NCBI GenBank assembly: GCA_022410635.1
Contig: JAJVDF010000430.1
Span: 193,010-257,009, forward strand
Reading direction: 5' to 3'
Length of the DNA stretch: 64,000 nt
Source: Tretioscincus oriximinensis
Taxonomy: Eukaryota > Chordata > Lepidosauria > Squamata > Gymnophthalmidae
Shown piece by piece: positions 34,887 through 45,188 of this stretch; position 1 is the stretch's first letter; each line of letters begins with the position of its first letter. The translations under genes were made by a program, and so were the position numbers. The notes beneath the pieces are model-generated. The model saw only the letters and a program-made list of their open reading frames with translations. It was not told where the DNA came from and searched no databases.

Positions 34887-35396
34887 TGTGTTTTTCAATT
34901 TGTATTTTACAATTGTTATTTGGAAAACTTTGGTATGATTTATAATCTAATTATATTATAGTGGCCACTGAGGAAGACCTTCGTAGGTCGAAACACGTCT
35001 GATTCTTCTATCAGACTGATTACTTCAGGAATGCTTCATTTGGCTTACCATCCTTTGGATTTTACATTTTGATCTATTCTATTTTGGACTCTACTTTTAA
35101 GAACTTTTATTGGATTATTTTTAGAGCTTTGCATTGCTCCCTTTAAACTCATGAATTATTGACTGTTATTAAATAATTTTGCACATATATATGTAATTTC
35201 CTTAATTTATGTGTTTAATTTGTGCTTAATTTGATGAGTTTTCTATGTTTAAGTTTTTTATAGAGCCATATAGGGTTTTTTGCTTGTGTTAATAAAAGGA
35301 TGCAATGCCATTTCTTGAATCCAGTACCCTTGATTTAAATTTACTCTTATTCTTCTTAACTCCTCTGAAGACATGGGTTCATTATCATTAAATAGA
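34887..35396 (+). mobile_element. Penelope-like or related fragment with a hammerhead-like motif
   Basis: At 34968-34994 CTGAGGAAGACC...GGTCGAAAC forms a helix (GACCT/AGGTC) framed by CTGAGGA and GAAA. This arrangement recurs in the Penelope-like repeats at 59.9-60.7 kb. The rest (to about 35300) is AT-rich; the clade assignment is inferred. Confidence 0.4.
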
Positions 35397-35602
35397 CTGA
35401 CCAGATGACCCCTTTTAGGGGGGGTTGAAAACTCGGTTTTGGGGTGACTCCCATTTTTTTCTGAGGAAAATATTTTCAAAAAAACTTTTTTTTTCAAAAT
35501 TTATTATTTTTTTTTTTNAAAAAAATTCCTCAGGAAAATCCGGGAGGCACTCCTCAAATGGGTTTTTGACATCCCCCCCCAAAAAAGGGGTCATCTGGTC
35601 AG
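35397..35602. mobile_element. Hairpin MITE with 20-bp terminal inverted repeats
   Basis: CTGACCAGATGACCCCTTTT at the left and its exact complement at the right bound 206 bases. Further in, imperfect complementary G/A-rich segments extend the hairpin. It is inserted in the L1 remnant. Confidence 0.75.
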
Positions 35603-36850
35603 CCTCTCATTAAAGAACTCTCTAATCCTATGCTTTCATTGCACTTTAAATTGTCTCAAATAACCAGCTAATTTCCTNTCCCACAACTTCTTCATAGCAT
35701 ATATAGATGCGACTTTGTACCAATTTTATCATTTTTGGAAAACATTGTCTCCATATTTTATAAGCTGCTTTAAGTGTGAGTAACCATAAACTCATTTTTC
35801 TTCTCTTCATTTTTGGATTCATAATGCACTATATTTAATTTTCTATCCTTTTCACTTTTTGATTTTTGAATTCCAGAACAATTAATCTTAACACTTGAGA
35901 ACCTCAAAGTAAGTTTTCAGATTGGGAAGTCCCCATCCTGCTTCAGCAATTGGAAAAAAGGGAGTCCGATTGGCTATCCTATTTCCTTATTACGCAATAT
36001 CCACTTCTTTATTTCAATTTCCCAACTTTTGATCATCTGAACTGGGATATTCACCGGCAGAACTTGGAAGAGGAGTTTTGTGAATACCATCTAGATAGCA
36101 TTTTAAAAATCTCTGTCCAAATTGGTTTACGGTTTGATACTATTGACGTATCTAACTTTTTAATTATCCATATTACCAAATATTAAAAAAAATTAGACCC
36201 AGTTTAAGTCCATTATGATTTCTGATTTTTCTATATTAATTTTTAGCCCACATCATTTCTCAATATTCCCTATCTATTCCTTTAGACTTGGTATCATATT
36301 CCGAGGGTCACTGGTAACTAATAATGCATCGTCCGCATATAGATTTATTTTCTGTTCTTCTCATCCTACTTGATAACCTATTCCTATTTCTTCCTATACT
36401 GCTCGTCAAGGGTTCCATTGCTAATATAAATATTAATGGAAATCAGAACAGATCCCTGCTTTATACCTTTTCTAATTTCCACATATTCTGATATCCCCAT
36501 ATTTACTCTCACTCTAGCCACATTCTGATTGCATAAATTCATCCCTACCCCAACAAGTTTCCACTCAGACCATACTCATCACACACTCTACCTATGACTA
36601 GCTGAACCTTCAATGCCAACTTCCTTTTATGTTTCTGGACATGATTTAGTAAATTAACCGCCATACAGATTGGTTCCCTTGTCTGTCAGCCTTTGATAAA
36701 ACCACCCTGTCATTATTAATGTTTAGATCGAAAATCCTGAAGCCATATGAACACTGCTTCATCTACATCCTTATAAGAGGCAGTCTGAATTTTCTTCCAA
36801 CTTGGTCCTCCAGTTGCATCCTGTCTTGCACTTTCAATTTTCACACCATC
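35603..36850 (-). mobile_element. L1-type LINE, ORF2 reverse-transcriptase region (degenerate)
   Basis: On minus, about 36340-36300 reads LYADDALLVTSDP, the YADD catalytic motif with L1-like flanks. About 36480-36420 reads EIRKGIKQGSVL, and near 36210 INIEKSEIIM. These are in the L1 order. Stops and frameshifts are frequent. Together with 32.69-33.50 kb it is a single old L1 split by later insertions. Confidence 0.7.
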
Positions 36851-37109
36851 TTTTATGATTGTTGACAGAGCAATTCCAAATTACGTTGTGATGTCACTTT
36901 TCTTTCTGCCAGTATCCACAGCTCCAAGAATTTCTGCCTTTTCTTGCAATGTGAACTGCTTTCACTTACCACCTTCCATCTATGCACACTGAACTGCCTC
37001 GTACCGCACAGAGTAAAATTTCCTTTTACATAGGGCCCAATCATTGGCTCCAATCATTTGTCATATTTCTCCAACCACAGGATACATAGGATTCCATGGT
37101 TTTACATCT

Positions 37110-37207
37110 AGAATCATAGAATCATAGAGTTGGAAGGGACCTCCAAGGTCATCGAGTCCAACCCCCTGCTCGATGCAGGATTCATTAAACCATCCCAGAA
37201 AGATGAC
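37110..37207 (-). mobile_element. CR1 LINE 3' end (subfamily B)
   Basis: ATCATAGAATCATAGAGTTGG, GGGACCTCCAAGGTCATCGAG and ATTCATTAAACCATCCCAGAA are the antisense CR1 3' end. It matches the end of the copy at 34.8 kb. Confidence 0.9.
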
Positions 37208-39265
37208 TATCTACTCTTGCTGTTCATTGGTGGTTTTGAAATCTTTGTTGTTGCCTCAAAACATCTACTGTGCAGAACACTCACATCCCTTTGCTACCAC
37301 CCCAGTTGACCTGCATTTCGTTATAACAGGTTCTTGTAAAATGCACAGGGGTGCAAAAACCTATGCTGAAGCTTTTGTTACAATTATGTCCTTTACATCA
37401 AGGCATTTTTACATTATTCTTAAGGGTTTTCCGCTGGGGCTTTCAAGTCTTTGTGTTACACCATGAATTTTGTTATAACAGTATTCACTATAATGGATTT
37501 TCACCTGTAATATGTTCCAGTGTGTGATGAGTTGTTTGTTCCATTATAAGGTGAGAGTGCCCTGTTACAAAAAAGGAGGAAGGAGTGTGGAAAGGGCTTA
37601 AGAGGATTTTTGTATTCATAAGAGACCAATGCCCACAAATATCTCCGTAAACCTCTGTTACTGACAGAGGTTACCATGCTTTTCAGGGTATACTAATGTG
37701 TCCAAGAGTGTAGCATGAAGTGAAGGACTAATTTCAATACATTACTGATTTCTAGGTTCACGGTACTGTTATTTTGAAACCAAATAACTTATACCATTTA
37801 CTCATCAATTAACATTGCATATATTAATTTTGCAATTTAAGCAGTCAATAATTGATCTGCAAAATAATGTACTGTTTCATTTTAATCCATAATGTTCTGT
37901 CTTTCCACCCTTGAGCAATATCAGCTGGTGCCTCCATAATGAAATGTTCCACAATATAGTAATCTTGTCTGTTTACATTATGATCTTTGCAAATAGCCAA
38001 CACACATAACCCTCTATCCAATAGAATTTTATAGCCTAAATTCAGGTTACATTAGAGAATATTAATCTGAAAACAAGAATTCTGATATTCTGAGTTAACT
38101 TCTCACTTCAACCTTCAGAGTTTATAACGCTTTCTATAGATTGCCACCTTGTGGTTGTGTCTCTTAATTGTATTATTGTTCACAGTCCTTCCAATTTCTT
38201 ATGTTATGTAGTGTACTCCGTATTTTACAATTGGTTTAATCTGACAAATAATGTCATTAATTTTTACACATAAAATTTGGAATATTTTACTGTTCAGACA
38301 TGTTAGTTGCAATTTTCTTCTGTTGACATAGTCTTCTGCTTTAAAGAAAATTTGGGGCAAAATATGAAATAGTGTTACAATTAATAGGTTGTTGCAACAA
38401 AGAAGATGGAATTCAAAGAAATAACCTGCTAGCCTTTGTTGAGAAAGTCTAGTCAGGGGGGCTCAAAGCTAAAGACTAAAAAGAGAAAGATAGAAGACAC
38501 GGGCTTTCATAGACAAAACAAAAAAGAACTTACATTGTGCATTCATGCACCTTTTCCAGTTGCTAGAAGGAAGTGTTTCTTGTAGAAATTTGACACTGGA
38601 AAAGAAAAAAAATCAAAGTAAGGACCACAAACAAAAGGCAACACTATGGCCATTATTATTATTATCATTATCATAAAGTCATATAACTATCAAAATATTG
38701 CTCAAGTTTTAACATTAAAGGAAGAAGCATTAGTGAAACTCTAGCCTACAGATACATCAGCTGGAGACCTCTTTCGTAAGTCATGTGGATGATTTATTTT
38801 TCCCTAGACACTGAAAATGCCTCTGATCTACTTCTTAAAGAATTGCTATTAGACATAAATGCAGGCTTTGGAAGACCTATTTCAAGGTCAGCCACTATCT
38901 GGAAAACCAGCTAGACTGCATTTTTGCACATATACTTAACACAATATGTTTATATTATGTATTCAAAACATCTTGTGTAAAATCCTTCTGTGAATTATAA
39001 ATTCCTCATTCAAGTTTTTAAATTTACATCTGATAATTCCTTAGCAGAATATTTATAATACAACACATAGTTGGTTACTAGCTGTATATTCAGTGTTCAT
39101 ACGGCTTCATATTTCCTGGGATCTTACGTTATGTGGCTAATCCACGAGAGGTTTTACAAAGTTACATTTATTTTCATATACTGTATATAGGTCTAGACGT
39201 AGCAGAACTCAACTCTCCAACTTTCCTCTTCTTGATACTATGCTCCCTGCTCTTGCTACTATTTT
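37208..39265. other. Upstream sequence, mostly unclassified
   Basis: AT-rich. A Penelope-like fragment is at about 38440-38520 (minus; AGTCTAGTCAGGGGGGCTC, GGGCTTTCATAGACA). (ATT)n is at about 38650-38672. No gene is recognised. Confidence 0.4.
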
Positions 39266-39267
39266 TA

Positions 39268-39565
39268 ATGAAGAAGAACTGGGTTTTTATACCCCGCTTT
39301 TCTCAACAGAATGGATTCAAAGCTGCTTACAAGGGTATTTTTGCCCAAAGGCTTGCATTCTGTCTTTCCCACCAGGCTGTGGTGGTTCCCATTCATCTAG
39401 GTGCAGTCAGTTGCAATTTCTTGCAATTCTTGCTTTAGAATAGCTGGGTTGGCTAGAGCTACAGGCTAGTAGAAGGTGCTCACCCTTCCCCACGTCCGAC
39501 ACAGGGCTTCGAAACCCAATTTCCCAGATGAGAGACCGTCTCCTTAGCGACTGAACCATTTGTGT
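39268..39565 (-). mobile_element. tRNA-derived SINE (type 2)
   Basis: Read on minus the head is ATGGTTCAGTCGCTAAGGAG and GGGTTTCGAAGCCCTGTG (A- and B-box-like). The tail ends GAGAAAAGCGGGGTATAAAA and TTCTTCTTC. The same family occurs at 50.86-51.17 kb and, older, at 42.53-42.74 kb. Confidence 0.75.
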
Positions 39566-40104
39566 CTGGTGGTGTGGATGAGCTGAAATAGGATTATTGG
39601 AACTAGGAGAGTTGTGCTTGCCTCTTATTTTCAGGAATGAGTTATTGATATCTGGATTAAATATAAAGATGATAAGACTGCTGACCCAAGGCTGAGGAAG
39701 TGGAGTTAAGTGAAAGCAACCTTTACTGCAAAGAGTGTTTCCTTCTTGTATCATTTTTTGGGCATTGCTACAGTTTGATTTTTACTGTATGCCGTTTTCT
39801 TCAGGAATTTTACAAGTCGGTATGACCCTATCAGCTAAGGAACTTTTAACATTTTCATTATATTACCATTAGTTCTCTTTTTACATTGGATTTGAATCCT
39901 CATGGACATGACGTATTGCCCAGGGATAACTATGGACTATATATCAATATGATGTTTGGGAAGGACATTTCTATCATATTTTGTATATGGATTAAGGTAT
40001 ATATTATTGGATGGATGATTTTAGCACATGCTATTTTGCACATTTTGTATGTTTGTATATGGTTTAGTATGCATTTATTAGTTTTTACAGTTTATGCTTC
40101 TTTG
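39566..40104. other. Upstream stretch without recognised features
   Basis: AT-rich. The open frames of 80-115 codons show no domain. Nothing is named. Confidence 0.4.
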
Positions 40105-41010
40105 AAAGTATTCCTGAAATGCCATTAGCAAGGAGAACAGGTGGTGGTCTTTGTGGCGTCCTCCATTTTAGAAGTTTGTGTTTCTTTTATTTACTCACCA
40201 GATATCCCAGAGGGAGGGGGGAAGAGCAGGCCTGGGCAGGGGCGTGGCTTCCTGGTTCCCTGTTTGGGAGGGGGCATGGCTGGAGGAGCCAGCCAATGGG
40301 GCCTCGAGTAGCCAGCTGGTCAGGAGATAAAAGGGAAGCTGACCAGGGCTAGAGGCCTTTCTGTCGGGGACTTGTGGTGTAGCAAGTTGACAGAGGGGTC
40401 TGCTTCTGACCTGCCTCTGAGGGAGGGGGTGGGAGTGTATGGTGGCCTGGAGGAGTCAAAGCTGAGGCTTGACTTGGGGCTGGAACAAGTAAAGTGACAC
40501 AGGGCCTGTCTCTTTAAGGATCTGGAAACTAATGTTACTCTAGCTGTGTGTGTGTGCTTGAGTCAGGCTTACTTGATAAAAGCCGAGGCTTTATTATTCT
40601 AGTCTTTCTTCTATTCCCTGTTTGTAAACAATAAACTTGTTATTTGTTTCATTTCAAACATCTCTCGCTTTCTTTTATTTCTGTAACAACAAAATATAAG
40701 CACGCTACTGGTGGGGGCTGTGAATAAAGCCCTCATCCTGAGGTAAACTTTGAGGCCTTGTGTAGGCCTGAGGATAGTACTGTTGCTCCAAGGAGTCGTG
40801 GGTGCTGGCTTGGGCAACAGGGTGGATATTGTGGCACCCTTGACTGAGAGTCATTGAATAGTAGGGCCCTCAGGTAGGGGTCGCCACAGTCTTACCTTCT
40901 GCTTGAGAATGNCTAAGTACAATTGGTTGGCCACTGTGTGAGACAGAATTCTGGGTGAGCTACGACCTGATTCAGCAGGGCTTCTCTTATGTTCTTATGA
41001 TTCCCACTAG
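40105..41010 (+). mobile_element. CR1 LINE 3' end, split by an LTR insertion
   Basis: Left part: GTATTCCTGAAATGCCATTAGC (40108-40140). Right part: 40894-41010 with GGCCACTGTGTGAGACAGAATTC and ending CTTCTCTTATGTTCTTATGA. The two parts are collinear in other copies (for example 54.88-55.04 kb), so the sequence between them was inserted. Confidence 0.75.
40152..40888 (+). mobile_element. Solo LTR with 5-bp target duplication
   Basis: The element starts TGTGGCG and ends CGCCACA, with GTCTT directly on both sides (40147-40151 and 40889-40893). It has a TATA-like GATAAAAG at 40326-40333 and AATAAA at 40630-40635 followed by a T/G-rich stretch, the order expected for U3-R-U5 on plus. At 737 bp it is long for an LTR of unknown class; 5-bp duplications fit Gypsy-type or some endogenous retroviruses. 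No internal genes remain. Confidence 0.85.
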
Positions 41011-42440
41011 TCTTACTTCCAAAGAGACCACCACTAATATCCCTAAGAGCCTTTACTCTGCAGGGTAACCTCCTAATTAGCAAACATCTCCAATCCCTGA
41101 GAACCAGATATGGTGCAATCCTTACACTACTATTTATACCTAGAGTTAAAGGTAAATACCCAGCAGCCATATCAGGTTACATCATACACAGCTAAACTGT
41201 TTTTCTTCAAGACATCTTAATACAGCATAGATCCCTTATGGAAGTTTGAATTCAAGCCAAAAACAAAGAGTGTTTTTCTTCCCTTTCAGAATACTCATTA
41301 ATGTCCAAAGAATAACAATGCTGGAAGGACTTAGACATGCAGTTTTATAGCAGATGGTGACTTAGGGAACTTAAATATCCTGATCCACATGCTGGAGTTA
41401 TGCATTAGCCAAAAGAAGAGCTATCTGTAAAATAGAACTGTAGTTTGAAAATAAAACATTGGGGCTGCATTCATAGTGAAGCAACACATATTCAGCAGCA
41501 CACGGATCCAAATAATTATTCAAAGCGTATATGGACACAAATTAAACCTGTCATAGAACATATCAGTCTCCCACCTCGAAATTCAAAACCACAGTCCTTG
41601 AACAAACAACTATAGAGGGAGATTTAGAAGAGAAGCAGCAGAATTGGAACACATCCACAAATTCCAGTCTATCAATGTGGGCTGAATGTAATGATTTCCT
41701 GGCACACTATTCATATTATATTACCAGTTAACATCTCAGCCTCCTGAGGGCACTCTTGGACTATTTTTCTCTTCATTCTACTGCATATATTTGATTCCAA
41801 CCACTTTTACGTATTGGCGCTTCTTTCCCCCAGGCCCTTCATTACATTAGTGTACTTGATCTGACTAATCACCCCAGCACCCAGTGCCATATATAGTCTG
41901 TTCCTAGGATTACTGCACTATATAGTGAAGCTGCCACCGGCTATCGCAAAACAGGGGCACCAAAGAAGAGATACAAGATTCTTCAGGAAAAAAAAAATCC
42001 CTTGATGTCCGCCATATTGACCATCGTTAGTGATCTGCTCCAGGCCCTGGTTGCGGGGATTGGTGACACATCATCCACAAGGCTCCTCCTTTGAGGAAGG
42101 ATGCTTGAGATCAAAAGAGAAAGGCATAAGAACCAGGATACTATTACAGCACCAAGTCCAAAGACGACCTTCCCCTGTAATCCATGTGGCTGGAATTGTC
42201 TATCCCACCATCGGCTTCGTCAGCAAATCTGTATCAGCCATGGACAACCCTCTTCATGAGAACTTTTGTTCGCGGATTAAGCCATGATGCCAGCAGTTCC
42301 CTCGCGTCTGAAGAAACCTCAACCTGATACCCTTGCTTATCATTCCAATGCAGCCAGTGGAATTGTTTCCTGAGTTCAAACACTCCCCTCTCTACTGTGA
42401 AATTGAAGATGAGCCTGGCAATATTTTTAATGTTAATTCA
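41011..42440. other. Upstream stretch with an unclassified shared repeat
   Basis: Positions 41640-41890 share ordered blocks with 63660-63900 (CACAAATTCCAGTCTATCAA against CACAAATTCCAGCCTGTCAA, and CTTCTTTCCCCCAGGCCCTTCA against CTTCTTTCCTCCAGGCACTTCA). It is a dispersed repeat that I cannot name. No gene is seen. Confidence 0.45.
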
Positions 42441-42520
42441 GTATCATGTTTTTATTGACACTTATTTCCCCCAGAGACCTTCGCGTTTGGGGCAGAATAA
42501 AAATGCAAATAAATAATTAG
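42441..42520 (+). mobile_element. L2/CR1-clade LINE 3' tail fragment
   Basis: CCCAGAGACCTTCGCGTTTGG followed by GCAGAATAAAAATGCAAATAAATAA. Strongly truncated. Confidence 0.65.
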
Positions 42521-42745
42521 GGACTCACAGTGGCTTACAATGTTATTTTTCACCCAAAGGCTTACATCTATTCTATCCTCCTCACCAGATTTGTGCTNGT
42601 ACCTGTTTATCTACTAGCAAATTTCTTTGCTTTTGGCTGAAGCTAAGGGCAGCAGAGGGTGCTCCCCACCCTCCACGGCCGATGCCTAGGCACTGAATTT
42701 CAGTATCTCTGTTAAAACACCGAAACTCTTAACCTCTGAACANAA
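42521..42745 (-). mobile_element. tRNA-derived SINE (type 2), old copy
   Basis: It contains CACAGTGGCTTACAATG, ACCCAAAGGCTTACA, GGCAGCAGAGGGTGCTCCCC and ACTCTTAACCTCTGAAC, in the same order as the 39.3-kb copy, with more mutations. Confidence 0.6.
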
Positions 42746-42999
42746 AAGGAGTGTGAGACAGTTTGACACTCTGAGGTATAAGAACAAATGACAAGGCTCG
42801 GAACTTTGGCAGGATACAGAGGCCAATGGCAGAGCTTGGAACTTTGGCAGCCTCCTAAGACCAGAGTCCTGGGTTAGAAACTTGCTAAAAGAAAATGNAG
42901 GGAACTAATAAATGGATAATTGGGTGGAAAGACGTGAGAAGTGGAATACCCCATAGTCCAATACTGGGACCAGTACTGAGAGGGAAAGGAAGAAAGGAA

Positions 43000-44020
43000 A
43001 GTAAGAACAAAGTAAACTGTTCAGGGTAGTGAAAACGGAAAATGATTGTAAGGCACTCCAGAGTGATCTACTGAAATTGGGTGAGTGGGCATCAAAGCGG
43101 CAAATGCACTTCAATTTAAGCAAGTGCAAGGTCATGCACATTGGGGCAAAGAACCTCAACTACTCCTACCAGCTGATGGGAACCAAGCTTTCTGTACCTG
43201 AGCAAGAAAAGGATCTTGGGGTGTTGGNGGACAATTCGATGAAGAAGTCAACCCTGTGTGCAGCAGCAGCAGCAAAAAATGCAAATTCCATGTTGGGGAT
43301 AATTAGGGAAGGAATTGAAAACAAGTCAGCAAATGTTGATTTGCATCTTTATAAATCTGTGGTGAGGCCACATTTGGAATACTGTGTTCAATTCTGGTCA
43401 CCACATCTCAAGAGGGATATTTTGGAACTAGAGAAGGTGCAGAAAAGGGCAACAAGAATAATCAAGGGTCTGGAGCACCTCCCTTAGGAAGTCAGGCTGC
43501 AACGTCTGGGCCTCTTCAGCCTCAAAAGGTGTCGTTTGAGAGGTGATGTGATTGAAATGTACAAAATCATGCATAGGATGAACAGGATGAATAAAGAAAA
43601 ATGTTTTCTATATCACACAACGCAAGGACCAGAGGGCACTCCTTAAAACAGTTGGGTAGAAAAGTGAGAACAGACAAAGGAAAGTATTTTTTCACCCAGA
43701 GGGTCATCGGCCTGTGGAATTTATTTTCTGAAGAGGTAGTGGTAGCTAACAGCTTGGATGGTTTCAAGACAGAACTAGACAGGTTTATGGACACCAAGGG
43801 TATAAATGGATACTAGGATGGATATCTGGATGTTGCCTCCGGGATGGAGCAAGAAGCAGGACTCCTGAAATACCATTTGCAGGAAGTCATGAATAGGGGC
43901 ATATTTTGCTTTCCTCTGTTCAGGCTGCTCAGGTGCATGTGGTGGGCCTCTATGTGAGACACAATGCTGGACTTGATGGGCTCTGGCCTCATCCAGTATG
44001 GCTCTTCATATGTTCTTAAA
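43000..44020 (+). mobile_element. CR1 LINE, RT C-terminal half and 3' end (subfamily A)
   Basis: A 152-codon frame (43029-43487) contains DLLKLGEWASKRQMHFNLSKCKVMHIG, EQEKDLGVL and YKSVVRPHLEYCVQFWSPHLKRDI. A stop (TAG) follows EHLP. Positions 43601-43816 continue as NARTRGHSLKQLGRKVRTDKGKYFF. The element ends ATGGCTCTTCATATGTTCTTA. It is the longest subfamily A copy here; stops make it inactive. Confidence 0.9.
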
Positions 44021-44034
44021 GGAATGATTAATGA

Positions 44035-44195
44035 AAGATTGAAGGGAAGGAAGGTAAAGAAAAAATAAAGGAAAGGAAGAAAGAAGGAAAGGAAAACAGA
44101 AAGAAGGAATGAAACAAAGAAGCAGCAAGGATGGGATGGGNCAAGGGAGTGAGTGGTGGAGACATGGATGGGAGCAAGGGGGAGGAGGGGCTAGA
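44035..44195 (+). repeat. Purine-rich low-complexity tract
   Basis: GAAAGGAAG- and GGGATGG-type sequence with almost no pyrimidine for about 130 bases. Confidence 0.8.
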
Positions 44196-44354
44196 ACCCA
44201 TTGCATTACCGTAATACAGTATAACGAGCTAATTTCACTAGTTATTTAATAGATAAATAATAATGAAGAAGATACTCAACTCACAGGCTATTCTTAATCA
44301 TAATACTTAGGCAAACATTTGTTCACCATATACTAACCCAAGAGCTTCCCTCTC

Positions 44355-44560
44355 AGACCAGGAGTGGGCAATTAATTTTTCCCAAGGGGCCGCATGAGAA
44401 ATTGGGGTGGTTTTAGAGGGCCGGATTAATATAGTTAACTCAGTTCTACCCAATACTGTATATAACTCTGAGNTAAGAGGGNCGGGCCGGGCGGGCCGGT
44501 CAAAGACAGTAGGAGGGCNGCATGTGGCCCTCGGGCCGCCCCTTGCCCAGGTCTGCTCTC
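44355..44560 (-). repeat. Possible hAT-type repeat end (GGGCCGCATG / CGGGCCGCCC)
   Basis: CCAGGAGTGGGCAATTAATTTT, GGGGCCGCATGAGAAATTGG, CATGTGGCCCTCGGGCCGC and CTTGCCCAGGTCTG form a unit whose ends (AGGAGTGGGCAA / TTGCCCAGGTCTG) are roughly inverted. This resembles widespread vertebrate hAT non-autonomous elements. Naming is tentative. Confidence 0.5.
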
Positions 44561-44938
44561 AGACCATTGAGGCCTTTCAGACTCATGATAAAGTGTCACT
44601 TTTTTAAAAAAAATTATCAAGTGAGCTGCAAATCTTTCACATATTGTGTGTGTTGCTAACAGTTTCTATTTGTTTCCACACATCATTTGCTTTTCCCTAT
44701 GAGCTGTCACCCTTCTCCTTCAGAACCTCTTACTCAAGAACAAGGAACATGACACGTTTCCTTTCCTTTCCAACACTTTTATGCACATGACAAGAGAGGT
44801 GCAAATTTAGCACTTTGCGTAATCTAGCTGTTTAACATTTAAATTTCATAACTATAAATATGATGAAACTATATACAGTATCAGATTAAACTTCAGATGT
44901 CACATACAGATCACTAATAGCTAAGGCTGCATCCATAC

Positions 44939-45188
44939 NNNNNNNNNNNNNNNNNNNNNNNNNNNNNNNNNNNNNNNNNNNNNNNNNNNNNNNNNNNNNN
45001 NNNNNNNNNNNNNNNNNNNNNNNNNNNNNNNNNNNNNNNNNNNNNNNNNNNNNNNNNNNNNNNNNNNNNNNNNNNNNNNNNNNNNNNNNNNNNNNNNNNN
45101 NNNNNNNNNNNNNNNNNNNNNNNNNNNNNNNNNNNNNNNNNNNNNNNNNNNNNNNNNNNNNNNNNNNNNNNNNNNNNNNNNNNNNNNN
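44939..45188. other. Assembly gap (250 N)
   Basis: A run of N. The left edge carries GGCTGCATCCATAC, which resembles the terminal repeat of the element at 63168-63592. The right edge is inside a LINE, so the missing sequence probably contains the rest of both. Confidence 0.99.
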
